Of a stretch of DNA of 64,000 bases, positions 22,441 to 35,054 are shown in pieces. The DNA is taken from positions 32,608,497-32,672,496 of the forward strand of contig CM075741.1 of the NCBI GenBank assembly GCA_037974335.1, written 5' to 3'. Position 1 is the stretch's first letter. Every line of letters begins with the position of its first letter. The position numbers were made by a program, and so were the translations under genes. Source of the DNA: Prionace glauca. Its lineage: Eukaryota; Chordata; Chondrichthyes; Carcharhiniformes; Carcharhinidae. The notes beneath the pieces are model-generated. The model did no database searches and was not told where the DNA came from. It saw nothing but the letters and a program-made list of their open reading frames with translations.

Positions 22441-23079
22441 GGAGCTTGTAAAATGTAAGGATTTGTTAGCTGTCAAAATACAATGACCTACTTTAAGTGG
22501 GGCCTGGAAATAGGGTGTGAAAAAGAATTAATGAACGAAGGCCCAAAGCAAATGATTTGAACATCCTTGAGAAACTATAAATATTTAAAGCTAAATTTTC
22601 TTCTTCATTAGGTTAGCAATCTGGTGAAACAGTGGCAGAATCAATCTGATTGTCGTCTTTTTTCTATCAATGGAAACCTGACTCTCATGCTTTGCGAGTC
22701 TGCAGAAATCATCCAAAAGCTCTCATCCTGTCTCTGTTCGCAAAATGGAGTGAAAGCAAAGCAGAATTTTTTTTAAAAAAATCATAAAACCCATATCCTC
22801 TCCATCCATCAAAGATTAAGTTTTAATGATGTTTCAAAACCACAGTTCCTAACAACTTGCAAAAGAGCAGGTGGCAGCTTGCAGCGAGGATTCAGCTAGA
22901 GCTGAGGTTACCATATATAACAAAAACAAATCAACTGAAGTTGCCCTGTTAACCACACAAAATTCCTCTTTACCAAAAGCAGTTGACCATTAGGAAAACA
23001 GGATGCAGAATTAAAGCTCAATCACATTTGCCACACATGCATAAAATTGCTGTAGCCAAAACTTGAAAAGCAAAAATTT
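22441..23079. other. Unassigned intergenic DNA
   Basis: Nothing supported on either strand. Confidence 0.4.
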
Positions 23080-23186
23080 GCAGTGGTTAACACTGCTGCC
23101 TCACAGTGCCAGAGACACGGCTTTGATTCCCAGCTTGGGTCGCTACTTGTATGGAATCTGCATGTTCTCCCCGTGCCTGCGCAGAA
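23080..23186 (+). mobile_element. SINE head fused to LINE
   Basis: tRNA-like SINE head ('gttaacactgctgcctcacag', 'gcatgttctccccgtgcctg') that stops abruptly at a LINE interior. The SINE body and tail are absent. Confidence 0.7.
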
Positions 23187-23775
23187 TACTCTAAATGAGG
23201 CCTGACAAGGGTCTTATAAAGTTGCAGCATTACCTCCCGACTCCTAAACTCAATCCCTCGATTAATGAAGGCCAGTACACCATACGCCTTCTTGACCACC
23301 TCTTCCACCTGCGAGACCGATTTAAGAGTCCTGTGGACCCGGACCCCAAGATCCTTCTTCTCTTCAACACTACTAAGACTCCTGCCCTTGATAGTGTACT
23401 CGTTCATCCCGTTGGTTCTGCCAAAATGGACGACTACGCATTTATCCACGTTGAAGTCCATCTGCCACTTCTCTGCCCAATCCTGCATCCTATTTATGTC
23501 CTGCTGCAACTTTTGACATCCTTCCAGACCATCCACAACACCTCCGACCTTCGTGTCATCAGCGAACTTACTTACCCATCCCTCCACTTCCTCATCCAGG
23601 TCATTTATGAAAATAACAAACAGCAAGGGTCCTAGAACAGATCCCTGGGGCACTCCACTGGTGACTGACCTCCATTCAGAAAAAGACCCATCCACAACCA
23701 CTCTCTGCCTTCTGCAGGCAAGCCAGTTCTGGATCCACAAGGCCAAAGGCCCTTGGATCCCATGCCCTCTCACCT
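23187..23775 (-). mobile_element. CR1-like LINE family B fragment
   Basis: Minus strand reads HGIQGPLALWIQNWLACRRQ, SVTSGVPQGSVLGPLLFVIF and KFADDTKVGGVVDGLEG to RPHLEYSAQ. Both ends are truncated inside the ORF. Confidence 0.88.
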
Positions 23776-24202
23776 AATGAAATGAAGTGCCGGAAACAGA
23801 GAGGGGAAACTGTACAAGGAAGCAAAGAGAGGAAACTGTACAGAGGGGGAGGAGGAAGGGGGAACTCTTGACTTAGGATACCACTATTTGTCTCATCACC
23901 ACTCCAGCCAGGATCAGTTCTCGAGGCAGCTGTGATTCACTAAGGAGATTTTCGCTGAATCCACCTAGCTCCACCTGACCTAAGGCCACATGAACAGGGC
24001 AAGGCTAGACTTGCCAGTGAAGAATACCATGACCCTCAATTTCTATGCCAATCCTGTCAGGCAGCAGCAGGCGACATTGGCTGGGATATTGTGGGTGAGG
24101 GGGTCTCCTCCATGCATCTTGGAAGCAACAGCAGGTTGTCTGGTGGGCCTGCCTGTACACCAAGCATCTCAATGTGTGTGCCCTTTACCATTCTCACAGT
24201 AT
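23776..24202. other. Unassigned intergenic DNA
   Basis: Purine-rich near 23790-23870; no gene or known repeat supported. Confidence 0.35.
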
Positions 24203-24281
24203 CACTGCTGCCTCACAGCGCCAGGGACCCGGGTTCAATTCCAGCCTCGTGTCACTGTTTGTGTTGAGTTTGCACATTCTC
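24203..24281 (+). mobile_element. SINE head fused to LINE
   Basis: 'cactgctgcctcacagcgcc' and 'gacccgggttcaattcc' followed directly by LINE ORF sequence, the second such chimera in 1.2 kb. Confidence 0.65.
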
Positions 24282-24520
24282 ATTTGGAATACTGCATCCA
24301 GTTCTGGTCACCACACTATCTGAAGGATATGGAGGCTTTGGAAGGAGTGCAGAAAAGGTTTACCAGGATGTTGCCTGGTATGAAGGGTCTTAGCTATGAG
24401 GTGAGATTGAGTAAACTAGGGTTGTTCTCCCTGCAAAGACGAAGGTTGAGGGGCAACCTAATAAAAATTTAGAAAATTATGAAGGGCATAGATGGGGTGA
24501 ACAGTTGGATGGCAGATGTG
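24282..24520 (+). mobile_element. CR1-like LINE fragment
   Basis: LEYCIQFWSPHYLKDMEALE then RFTRMLPGMKGLSYEVRLSK, a piece of the ORF2 C-terminal region. Confidence 0.75.
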
Positions 24521-26099
24521 CTGAAAAGCACGGCAGCACCAGACAACAAATAACTGATTTGAATTGTGCTGCTGGTGGGATCTTGCACAGTGCAGAGGAT
24601 GTAATGACAAGGAGATTTGACCTGACCAGAGAAATTGTTCCTGAAATTGGTAATACTGTTGGAAAATAGAAAGAGGAGATGGAAAGCTTTCTCAATATCT
24701 AAGAAATGAGACTGGTTGAAGATGCATCAGTTGTCACCAAGCCCCAGAGGTAGATTGCCTATCTATTGCTAACTTTGTTGAGCACGTACAGATAAGCAAT
24801 AAGTCAACACAGCTTAAATTTCTCAGTACTGTTGATTGCTTGTCTGATCAAAGTGTGGAATTTGTATGTGGGCTTGAGGTGCCCACAGTAATGGAAATCA
24901 CCAAAAGGAACAGAAATAATAAATAACAGATTGTTTTCCAATTTACAGCTGGGGGAATCACGTCAAGTAAATGCACAGATGAAGTTCACGATGAACCCAC
25001 CCAACATGGATCCTTTGCTCGATTTCTTAGCAACATGGATTGAATGGGAAAATCTATTTGAAAGGTCGAAAGAACATTTGTTGAAAGCAGGTACAGAAAT
25101 GGCCACAGCAGACACAATTCCCAAAAGCTTCACTCATTAAATCCACCTCAGACAGAACCTAAACCTGTCCTGAGTTTGCAGATGGTGATGAAAGTCCAGC
25201 ATTAAACCATGCAAAATTATCAACCCTGGGCAGTCAAACAGTGATTTCTAATCACCAGATAACTTTAAACACAACTTTTATTGCAGAATCAGTGGCAGAT
25301 TTTCACATGCAGGACAAATTATCAAGAAAACAGAGATGTGGGCCAGACCACTTGGTAATTATGACTCCTTTGTGACTCTGTCAGATTTTTTGGCCATAGC
25401 AGAAATGCTGCTTTCAAACAGTGTGAATACCTTAAGACCATAAATCACAGGAGCAGAATTAAGCCACCCCGCGATGTTACGATGTAAAAAAAAGTTCAAA
25501 GCAGCTTACATATGTCGTGGTCCACAAAAGCTTTTGATGATAATCTAATGGTCCACATATAGGAAAAGGTTGGGAACCATTGATGTAGGGCAGTCCATGC
25601 TCATTGGCTGATTAGCCTGTCAATCAGGATGGTCAATGTCCAAAGCAGCCAACCTGGTGTGATCTGAACAAGAGCAATTGTTGGCTGAGTACAAGATTTC
25701 CCAGACCCTCCTCTCTTGTTTGCCCCATGGATTGTGCTGTTTGGACCTTGTTGGACACTGCTTTCTTCACATTTGGATGGAGGCTGCTGGAGTGTAAGGA
25801 AGGTAAATCCAGTACCTCTATTGTTGTCTTATTCCCAAAAAGCCCTTGACTTCCCAACCTCTCCTCCAGGACCTTCCTCAGCCAGTTGTGCCTATGGTCC
25901 TTCTCCCATCCTTTCCTTCTCAACTTGTCCTCAGATAGATATTGTGGCCTTGGCTCAAGGCTCCCCAGAGTGTGATGAGAAAATCAATGAGTTTGTGAGA
26001 AAGAATGAAGGTGTGTGTTCACGCAAGTGAATATATGTATAATAGTGAGTGCACGCCTAGGAGTGAGTATATGTAAGAGACAGCACCTGAAAGAGATAA
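24521..26099. other. Unassigned intergenic DNA
   Basis: A 69-codon frame at 24931-25140 and others lack family resemblance. A LINE 3'-end scrap may lie at about 25434-25475. Confidence 0.35.
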
Positions 26100-26492
26100 T
26101 GAGATTGTGTGAGGGTGTGTGTGTGTGTGTGTTGTATGTGTGTGTGAGTGTCTGTGCATGAGAGAGTGTGTGCATGAGGATGAATGTGTGCATAGGAGTA
26201 AGTGTATGGGAGAGAGTGCATGTGGCTCAGAGAGTGTCAATGCATGAGAGCGTGCGTGAGAATGAATGTGTACATGAAGGTAAGTGTGCAAGTGTGAGTG
26301 AGTTTGTTTATGTGAGTGAGAGAATTCTGAGACCAGGAATGCAACACATGCACACACACATGCACACACACACATATACACACACATGCACACACACACA
26401 CACATATACACACACACATGCACACACACGCGCACACACATGAACACGCACATGCACATATGCACACGCACATGCACACACACACACATACA
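26100..26492. repeat. TG-rich then CA-rich microsatellite tract
   Basis: TG-rich repeats to about 26330, then CA-rich repeats (acacacatgcacac) from 26340. The two halves are roughly complementary, so the tract can fold back loosely. Long open frames here are artefacts. Confidence 0.88.
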
Positions 26493-27689
26493 TTTGAAAT
26501 GTGCATCACTGTAAGCTTCCATTAGTAAGATCTGCTACATAGCACTATTCAATTGTCATTTGTATTAATTACTTATTTTTAAATCATCGATTTATTGCTT
26601 TGACATTGATTTTTTTTGCTCAGCAAGTTTACTAACTTTTTTAAAAGTAAATATGTTTAATGTTGTGTTAATCAGAGACAGTTTGTTACTGATGGAGAAT
26701 CAAAGGCTCACAGGAAACCTAATTGTTTTTTGTAAAAGATCAAAAATTTGAGCAACAGGTGAAGCTAGCCGTTACTAAGCAATAGCAATTCAAGTGGCAT
26801 TTCCCACAAACAGGATGCTGCCATCAAGCCAGAAACATGTTCTGCCTAGCACAGAGTAATGTGGTATATAAATGTCTGTGCCATGTCATGTCTGCTGTGT
26901 AGGCAGTATGTTCCAGTATCTGGTGGATCGTATCAACAACACAGTTGTTCACAGCACTGACATTCTGCAACTAACCTGTGCTTACAAAACTCAGAATGTA
27001 ATGTCCAACATTAGATGTGATTTTGCAATTAGATAACATTTACTTTCCAGTGCTGACTGTGAGAAGGATTACACCAGCAACCAATTTAAATTACCATTTG
27101 TGATCACAGTGTAGCTCAATTATGTGTTCTAGAAGCTATATATATTCACACACAGCCCTGCCCTTTACAAACATAAAGAACAAGTCCATGCCTTTTTCAG
27201 AGAAACAAAAGGTTAGGACACAGCCGATAGAATATTCCTCATATTCTATACCACCAAGTGACCTACTCACTTGTACATGGCATTGCTTTCAGTTTGGATG
27301 TTGCTGTCCGGATATTGTGTAGGGTCAGGATCAAAGAAGGAGAGCTGGTTACATAATATGAATGACCAGGGTTGTGTGTAATTGTCTGGCAAACCTGTGA
27401 TTGCAAACCTGGGCTTTTGCGCTCTTTACAAATATAGTCAGTGAGTATGCAAACTTTTGCTCAACCTATGAAAAACAGTTCAAACCCACTCTGACTGTGG
27501 TTCCCAATTCTGGGCAGCCAAAGGATTTGAGGGGGAGAGATTAAGGGACCTGGAGACAGAGGAAACACCAGAGTTCATGATTTCTGATCTTGGTCCCGCA
27601 TCTCCCTTACTAGTTCTCCACTGTTTCTATGTTTATATGTAACCTTATTCTACAAAAGGGAAGCAAATTGCCAGTGAGTACTGAGGTTT
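26493..27689. other. Unassigned AT-rich DNA
   Basis: No exon, RNA gene or repeat supported. Confidence 0.4.
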
Positions 27690-28016
27690 CTGCCATAGAT
27701 GAATAGATTGAAGTACATTGCTTGCATTTTGTTGCCCATTCCTAATTGCCCTGGTAGGTCATTTCAAAGACATCTACATTGCTGCAGATCTGGAATCACG
27801 TGCAGGCCAGAGCAGGTAAAGACAGAAGATTTCCTTCCCTAAAGGACATTGGTGAACCAGATGGGTTTTTATGACAATTGACAGTGGTTTGATGATTCCA
27901 GCTATTTACTGAATTCAGATTTCACCATCTGCTATGGCAGGATTAGAACCCATTTACTCCAGACCTCTGGATTACTCATCCAATGACAATACCACTACGC
28001 CACTGCCTCACCCCTT
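27690..28016 (-). mobile_element. Second tRNA-headed SINE family
   Basis: Minus strand has head 'ggcagtggcgtagtggtatt', 'ggttctaatcctgcc', and the body 'aaacccatctggttcaccaa', 'gtcctttagggaaggaaatc', 'ggcctgcacgtgattccag'. Distinct from types 1 and 2. Confidence 0.8.
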
Positions 28017-28456
28017 GTAACTCTGCCACGAGGCAAGCTCACTGTAGGTGTGCACCCCCTAATCTGTTCAATGAAGTCTTTCACTGAGAATGCACTGATG
28101 AAGCATTGCTTTCCTTATACATGAGACAGTGTGGAAGCTGCAATAACTGGGTGTGAGGCTGAGAATATTACTGTGAGGGTGAAGTGGAAGACCTGAATTT
28201 TTGGCATAAACCCTGATCTCTGGTAAGTGATTGATGGAATGATTAGCAGCGCAAAAGGTTGGTGTTGCATTGGGAAGAGCATTTGAAGAAGAATTCACCG
28301 GTCTTAACCACTCACATGAAGTCACTGATCTCTGTGCAGCGCTGTAGATAGGTCCTTAGGGCCATTCTTGTGCAATTCCCCAAAAAGGTTTACGAATATT
28401 TCTTCTTCCATCGCGATAATATTACCTATTTCTTCTGAAGTCTTCTGATTCTGGCT
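28017..28456. other. Unassigned DNA
   Basis: Nothing supported. Confidence 0.35.
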
Positions 28457-28468
28457 GAAGCAGACATG

Positions 28469-28695
28469 TTGTGGAGATGCCAGCGTTGGACTGAGGTAAA
28501 CACAGTAAGAAGTCTCACAACACTAGGTTAAAGTGCAACAGGTTTACTTGGTCGCAAAAGCCACTAGCATTCGGAGCGCTGGCTGCCCCAGCCACTCACC
28601 CAACGAAGGGGCAGCCAGCACTCCGAAAGCTAGAGGCTTTTGCTACCAAATAAACCTGTTGGACTTTGACCCGGTGTTGTGAAACTTCTCAATGT
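28469..28695 (+). mobile_element. Palindromic (foldback) element, copy 1
   Basis: Tail part 'tggagatgccagcgttggac' at the left, then two roughly 90-nt inverted arms around 28598-28603 ('cacaacactaggttaaagt' against 'ctttgacccggtgttgtg'). Flanked by gaagcagacatg (28457-28468) and gaagcagaaatg (28696-28707), a 12-bp target duplication with one mismatch. Confidence 0.82.
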
Positions 28696-28712
28696 GAAGC
28701 AGAAATGGGCAA

Positions 28713-29583
28713 CAAAGCATGCCAGGAAAAGTGCAGTGAGCATAGGCTCACTGCACTTTCTTTAACCAACATTTGTTAGCATTTCTACTTTATTACAATG
28801 GATTCAAAAATTTGATGTTATCTTAACTAGAATTAGTACATTATAACTAGCTTTAACTACCATTTATGTTATGATATAAATATTCTCCATAAAATGTAAT
28901 CTATAATTGTTTTTTAAAATAAATATTAATAAACAAATGTAAAAGAGTCTTATGTGGGCTAGTCTTCACTAGCCCACATAAAACAACAACATTGTAGGAT
29001 TTTAAGTTAGGATTCTAAGTGTTGATATTCATAAACTTACTAAAAGGTTTATTCTGTTATAATATACCATTAGGCTTTCTCTATCCTGAGATAGTTATCC
29101 TGGTTTTTGGAAACTCCTGGGAGGAAGGAGGTTTCATTTCAGGACCCAGTCTATAGATGGCTATGCTGACTAAGTTCCATTAACGATCTGAAATTTCTTT
29201 TAAGTTGAGGTTTTAAGAAAACAATAATTTAAATAATCTTGCCACGGGGTAAAGATAGAGGAACCATTAACAAGAGTAGATGCCAATTATTCATACTTTT
29301 TGTCTGCTGTTGCTCAGCCAATTTCCTAGGTAGGTCAATGATTGCCTTTAGTTCCATGAATGTCAACTTTAGTTGACAGCATGAAGATGACTAAATAAGG
29401 TCAGCTTGGTGAGCTTGGTGGGATGGGATACGAGCAATAGAATTTTGGATAAGCTGATGTTTATATGGTAAAGGAAAGGAGACAAGGAAACATTGGAATA
29501 GTCATTGTGGCAGAAGCAGCAACAAGATCAGGAGTAATAAAGGTAAGTGGTAAGAATGTAAATGATGGATCTGACAGTATAAA
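28713..29583. other. Unassigned AT-rich DNA with two short perfect hairpins
   Basis: Hairpins at 28731-28758 and 28949-28982; otherwise nothing recognised. Confidence 0.45.
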
Positions 29584-30100
29584 TTCATAGAGTCATAGAG
29601 ATTTACAGTATAGAAGCAAGCCCTTCGGCCCAATTCATCCATGCCAACCAGGTTTCCTAACCTGAACTTGTTCCATTTCCCTGTGCTTGGCCCATATCCC
29701 TCTATCCATGTACCTGGCCAAATGTCATTTGATGTTGTAATTTTACCCACCTCTACCATCTCCACTGGCAGCTCATTCTATATATGCACCACTCTCTGTG
29801 TGAAAAAGTTGTCCCTCAGGTCCCTTTTAAATCTTTCCCTTCTCACCTTAAACCTATGCTCTCTTGTTTTGGACTCCCCTGTTCTGGGAAAAGACTTTAG
29901 CTATTCAACTCATCTAAACCTCTCATGATTTTATAAACCTCTATAAGGTCACCCCTTGTTCTCCTATTCTCCAGGGAAAAAAGATCCCAGCCTTTACAGC
30001 CTCCCCTGAAAATTCAAACGTTCCAGTCCTGGTAACATCCTTGTAAATCTTTTTTGCACCCTTTCCAGTTTAATAACATCCTTCCTATAGCAGGGCAACA
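29584..30100 (-). mobile_element. CR1-like LINE 3' part
   Basis: Reverse-orientation 3' UTR ('agcaagcccttcggcccaat') and ORF2 C-terminal region ('gtgtgaaaaagttgtccctc', 'aggtcaccccttgttctcc'). Confidence 0.75.
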
Positions 30101-31239
30101 ATAGGATGGATTTAGGATGGGTAAATGGAGTGATGTCCAGATGAACTGTGATGGCAGAGCAAAATCTCATGGTTGGATATTCTACTCCAGTGACAATAAC
30201 CTGCTCCTTACTGAATGGATTAGTGAATAACTAGTGATTACAATTAGTTTATTAAAGTGTGTAGGAGCATTCTTTTTCTATATCTCAACTAAATAACAAT
30301 GCTGAGTGTTGCAATATCTGCTCTGAAGTGGTATAAATTATGTCGCACGTCAATTTGACACACTTCTATTTTCCAAGCGCATTTTCTTCCAGGAAGTTAC
30401 CCTCCTAAAATGTCCCCAACCACCACTGTAATTCCCCCAGAGTTATTTCAGAATAGACAGCAGCAAAATAATATTCTGTCTGTATTCAATGTTGTTTTTG
30501 AAGTAAACGTTTTGCTGGATTAATATTTAAAATCATAAAAATACAGCTGTCACACACAAAATATCAGATTGTTCACATCCCTTGAGTGAGACTGCGACGC
30601 CAATGAAAGATAAGGATGTAGTTTCTCAGGCTGAGTGGGATTTGGTAGGATGTGTATCAAACACTTGAACATATATAACCCATTCAATAAAATATAGAAT
30701 AAATGTAGGTCATAGGACTCAGCTCTGCAGTCTTGGTTACAGCTGATGGATTTGATGTTATGACTGTTGGTTTAGGTGAAAGAGATGGCCAGCACCCAAG
30801 TTCATGTTGTTGAGGGCAACAGCATGGGAAATACCCGCATGCAGATGCCTGACCTGTCATTTTTGAGCTCACCACTTTAGCTAATACCCTGTCGCAAACA
30901 TTCGCAAGTGAACTCCTCCATCAGCGTTATTTGTAACTTCATCGTCCAACTCACAGGTTGGTTGCTTATTGTGATCAACGGGTTCTTGTTGAAGTGTGAA
31001 AGTAGTGACGTTTGAAGAAGTTGAGGAAGGTTAGTAAAGCCAGAGGAGAGTAGTGCTGGATATTAGAAGCTGCTTGAGAAACGGTAAGTCCATCACTTCT
31101 TCCCAGCATGGGGGATTCCACTGAAGTCCTTCTTGGGCTGCAGCATCAGAAGATGGAACAGAGGCAACAACAAAGGCAATGGAAAGTGGTAGAAGAAATT
31201 GGCAGCATTTGTGGAGAGTGACTTTGTGGAGAGTGATTT
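30101..31239. other. Unassigned DNA
   Basis: No exon or repeat supported. Confidence 0.4.
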
Positions 31240-32013
31240 GTGGAGAGTATTACTTATGTGGCGAAAAACTGCAGCAGGCGACGGTGCAGAGGGACCTCAG
31301 GGTCCTTGTGCATGAGTCGCAAAAACCCAGCTTGCAGGTGCAGCAGGTGGTCAGGAAGGCGAATGGGATGCTGGCCTTCATAGCGAGGGGAATTGAATAT
31401 AAAAGTAGGGAGGTCTTGCTGCGGCTGTATAGGGCATTGGTGAGGCCGCAGCTGGAGTACTGTGTGCAGTTTTGGGCGCCATACTTACGCAAGGATATTT
31501 TGGCCTTGGAGGGAGTGCAGAAGAGGTTTGCTAGGCTGATTCCGGAGTTGAGGGGATTGAGCTATGAGGAGAGGCTGAATAAACTAGGCTTGTACTCATT
31601 AGAGTTTAGAAGAATGAGGGGAGATCTCATTGAGACGTATAAGATGATGAATGGGATGGATAGGGTAGAGATGGAGAGACTCTTCCCGCTCAGAAAGGAT
31701 AGTAGGACTAGGGGGCACAGCCTCAAGATAAAGGGGGGGTGGTTTAGAACGGAGTTGAGGAGGAACTTCTTCACTCAAAGGGTGGTGAATCTCTGGAATT
31801 CTCTGTCCGTTGAAGTGGTGGAGGCTACCTCGCTAAATATTTTTAAGACGCGGGTTGATGGGTTTTTGATAAGAGAGGGGATTAAGGGTTATGGGGAGAG
31901 GGCGGGAATGTGGAACTGAGCCACGACAGATCAGCTATGATCTTATTGAATGGCGGGGCAGGCTCGAAGGGCTAAATGGCCTACTCCTGCTCCTATTTCT
32001 TATGTTCTTATGA
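31240..32013 (+). mobile_element. CR1-like LINE family A, 3' part with open frame
   Basis: A 246-codon frame from 31179 covers YLCGEKLQQATVQRDLRVLV to the ORF2 stop at 31917-31919, followed by the 3' UTR and ttatgttcttatg. Well preserved; 5'-truncated inside ORF2. Confidence 0.88.
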
Positions 32014-32015
32014 AA

Positions 32016-32218
32016 CAGAGTTAACACTTCAAGTTGAACATGATTCTACTTTAGAACAAGGTACTAGCATCCAAAGAAGCTGTTGGTTCCAAAGAACAGT
32101 CATATTGGTCATGAGAAAAGAACTCTTCACAATTGCTGCCCAACCTGCTGAATATTTTCAGCATGCTCTGTTCTTATTTCAGATTTCTGGCATCTGCAGT
32201 ATTTTGCTTTTAGCAAAG
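32016..32218 (-). repeat. Unclassified interspersed repeat
   Basis: Reverse relative of 15793-15905 ('ggcatctgcagtattttgct', 'gcccaacctgctgaat'). Confidence 0.5.
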
Positions 32219-32274
32219 AAGACAGGCTAATCATTAGAGGGAGGAGGAGGAATCTCAGTAGGAGGTATTTACCC

Positions 32275-32665
32275 ACATTGAGTGATAAAGGTCCACAGTT
32301 CAACAAAAGTTCTTTGGCCCATTGTGGCTGCAACGGTCAAAAACAATATTTCTTAAACTTTATGAGGGTCTCTGCCTCCACAGTGAATTCCAGACTCCCA
32401 CCACCCTCTGGGTGAAAATGTTTTTCCTCACATCCTTTCTAAACTTCCTGCCACTTACCTTAGATCTATGCTCCTAATCATTGATCCCTCCACTAAGGGG
32501 AAAAGTTTCTTCCTGTCTACACTATCTATGCCCCTCAAAATATAATACATCTCAATCATCCCCCCCCCCACCCCACCCTCAGACTCTTCTGCTTCAAGGA
32601 AACCAACCTCGGTCTATCCAACCTCTCTTCATAACTATAACTCTCCAGTTCTCAGGGAACACTTT
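32275..32665 (-). mobile_element. CR1-like LINE fragment
   Basis: Degenerate reverse-orientation ORF2 end ('ctctgggtgaaaatgttttt', 'ctatgcccctcaaaatataa'), ending in a run of C. Confidence 0.65.
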
Positions 32666-33568
32666 CATACCTGCACCTAAGCCAGTGGCAGTATTGGTTT
32701 ATTGGCTGCAATTCACCAAGGAGGTGGCCACATATGTGTGTTACCTCTGGGCATCAGGTCCGCAGCCTCATTGTGAGGATTTGCTAACATTGACAGATGC
32801 TCCCGGAATGGAAAAGAGAACACAGCAAATATTGGGCTGTTCGCTCTCTGCAGCAGCAGCCACAGAGATCACAGAGACTTTGTGTTCCAGAAATGGAGTT
32901 GATTCTCAGTAAGCAGAGAGATGAAAGAGGGTTATCATTGAATAGAATCCCTACAGTACAGAATCACTAAACTTTACAAATGTCAGATAACCTCTTCCAT
33001 TCTGATCAACGAACTTTCATGGGTCTGACGTAGTGATTCCAAGTGGCTGCCAATATCCACAAGGATTCCAGTCAAAATGATATAACTTTGTAAAAATTAT
33101 AATCCATGGATGGAGTTGATGCCACAAACCACTTCCCAAGATCCTTAATATGGTTTGTTTTCAATTTGTTTTTTCAATTTTTTCTTATTGTCGTCCTCTT
33201 CTGCAGGCAGTGATTTTTCAACATGTGCTAACAGCATTCTGATCTAGCCCAAGCAGCTATTTCTTTGCACGGTGAATGTTGGGAGACAATTTGTCATTAA
33301 AACTGTCACCCAATAGTCACACGCATGCATGTTCAACCAGGGTTTAGTTTTGGAAACTAAGTGGGGCAGTTGAAGTTAATTATAGTGCTACTGCTATGAC
33401 TTTCAGAGCACCGCACAAGCGGGGTTAAACACTGACCACACCTTTACAATCCACATGTTCTATATTACATCATGTGGTGTTCTAACTGTATGAGAGCTTT
33501 GGTAGTGCTGTTATTACAGTTCATTTAGGGAGTTCTGAGTTGTTATGTAAACCTACATTTATATGGGG
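32666..33568. other. Unassigned DNA
   Basis: No exon or repeat supported. Confidence 0.4.
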
Positions 33569-33995
33569 CAGTATGATGGCACAGTGATTAGCACTGATGC
33601 CTTATAGTGTCAGGGACCTGGGCTCAATTCCATCCTTGGGTGACTGTCTATGTGGAGTTTGCACACTCTCCCTGTGTCTGCATGAAATTCCTGTAGGTGC
33701 TCTGGTTTCCTCCCACAGTCTAAAGATGTGCAGGTTAGGTGGACTGGCCATACTAAATTTACACTTAGTGTTCGAAGATGTGTAGATTAGGGGGATCAGC
33801 AAATTGCTCCTTAGTGTCCGAAGATGTGCAGGTTAGGTTAATTGGCCATGAAAAACTTCCACTTAGTGTTCTAAGATATGTAGGTTAGGAGGGTCAGCAG
33901 TGTATTGACATGGGGTCACAGAATAAGCCTGGGTAAGAGTTGGTGCACTCAATGGGCTGAATGGCCATCTTCTGCACTGTAGGATTCTATGATTC
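33569..33995 (+). mobile_element. Type-1 SINE with tripled internal unit
   Basis: Full SINE from 'gatggcacagtgattagcac' to 'aggattctatgattctatg'. The segment '(t)ccgaagatgtgcaggttag' occurs three times (about 33718, 33773, 33818, with a fourth partial at 33870), lengthening the copy by over 100 bp. Confidence 0.85.
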
Positions 33996-35044
33996 TATGT
34001 TATATATGCATGTTGTAATGTGTAACTATGGATAGTCATTGTAGGATCACCAACTTTTGTTCCATTGCAAGGCTGACCAGGAATATATCCTTGTCTTGCC
34101 ATTTAGCATGGATATATGTTGGACGATACTCAACCTCTTCCAAATGCATAATGGATTTCCTTTGCCATAAAGCCCTGGGATGAATCTGGGATTTGGAGCT
34201 TTTGGCTCAAAGTCAGGGGCGCTATCCATTCTTCCACAAACTGCCCCAAATCTAGGAGCTATAACCCACTTAATTCTCACCCTCGTGTCGAAAATGTCTC
34301 CTGAACAGACACGCTTACAGCTTTCCATTGCTGGTACCCCTTATTCGCAATCACAACGGTAAATTGCAGTAAGCCTTTCACATGGTAAATAACACAATTT
34401 CTCCGCAATAGATTTATAATAAAAACGTTGGCAGAATGTTCCATTATAACCAGTCTGCCTGCTACTTGAAGGCAATAGTTTCACTGTTTTAAGTGAAGAA
34501 ATGACTCAAGTAGAGAATTGAAGAGAAAAACACAGTGAACAGTCATTCCACTCATGGGGGCATGAACTCAACTGAAAAACTAGACTGAAGGAAAGCAAGC
34601 AGGTGAAACAACTCCCCCATTCTGTTCTGCTTACAACAACTGTGCTTTTACTGTTGCAAAGTCTGTTAAAAGTTTTGCACATCTTGGCCGGTGGAGGAGG
34701 AAGGAAGGATGTAATAATGTCTGATGCACCTTTCAATTTCAAAACAGCTTTCACTTCAGTCGAGACACAAGCATCTAATCTGTGAAAATCTGGAGTTGCA
34801 TAGTCAGAAACCACTTTTGATGCCAACAATCTTCCCATCATTTACTCATGCAGCAATCAATATAATGCAAAGGATATTAATTCTTTGCCAGCTCTTGGTG
34901 AAACTGGATGTGCAGTTTTCAACACCAAAGAATTAGGAGAATTTAAGCAATAGTAAGTAAAATGTTACAACTTTATTGGAAGTAACTCAACAGTTTAAAA
35001 AAAAGAAAGTACATGCCAATCTCAAGGTGCCCTGAAGCAATTGA
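33996..35044. other. Unassigned DNA
   Basis: Short frames on both strands (34047-34328, 34506-34841) have no family resemblance. Confidence 0.4.
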
Positions 35045-35054
35045 TAGTCAATGA

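Noticed and set aside
24931-25140. 69-codon plus-strand frame as a small gene
   Set aside because: No family resemblance, promoter or splice context; length is expected by chance in this composition.
26019-26522. Cysteine/valine- and histidine-rich frames
   Set aside because: Products of TG/CA microsatellite; present on both strands in several frames.
34047-34328. 93-codon minus-strand frame
   Set aside because: No recognised domain and no supporting splice sites.
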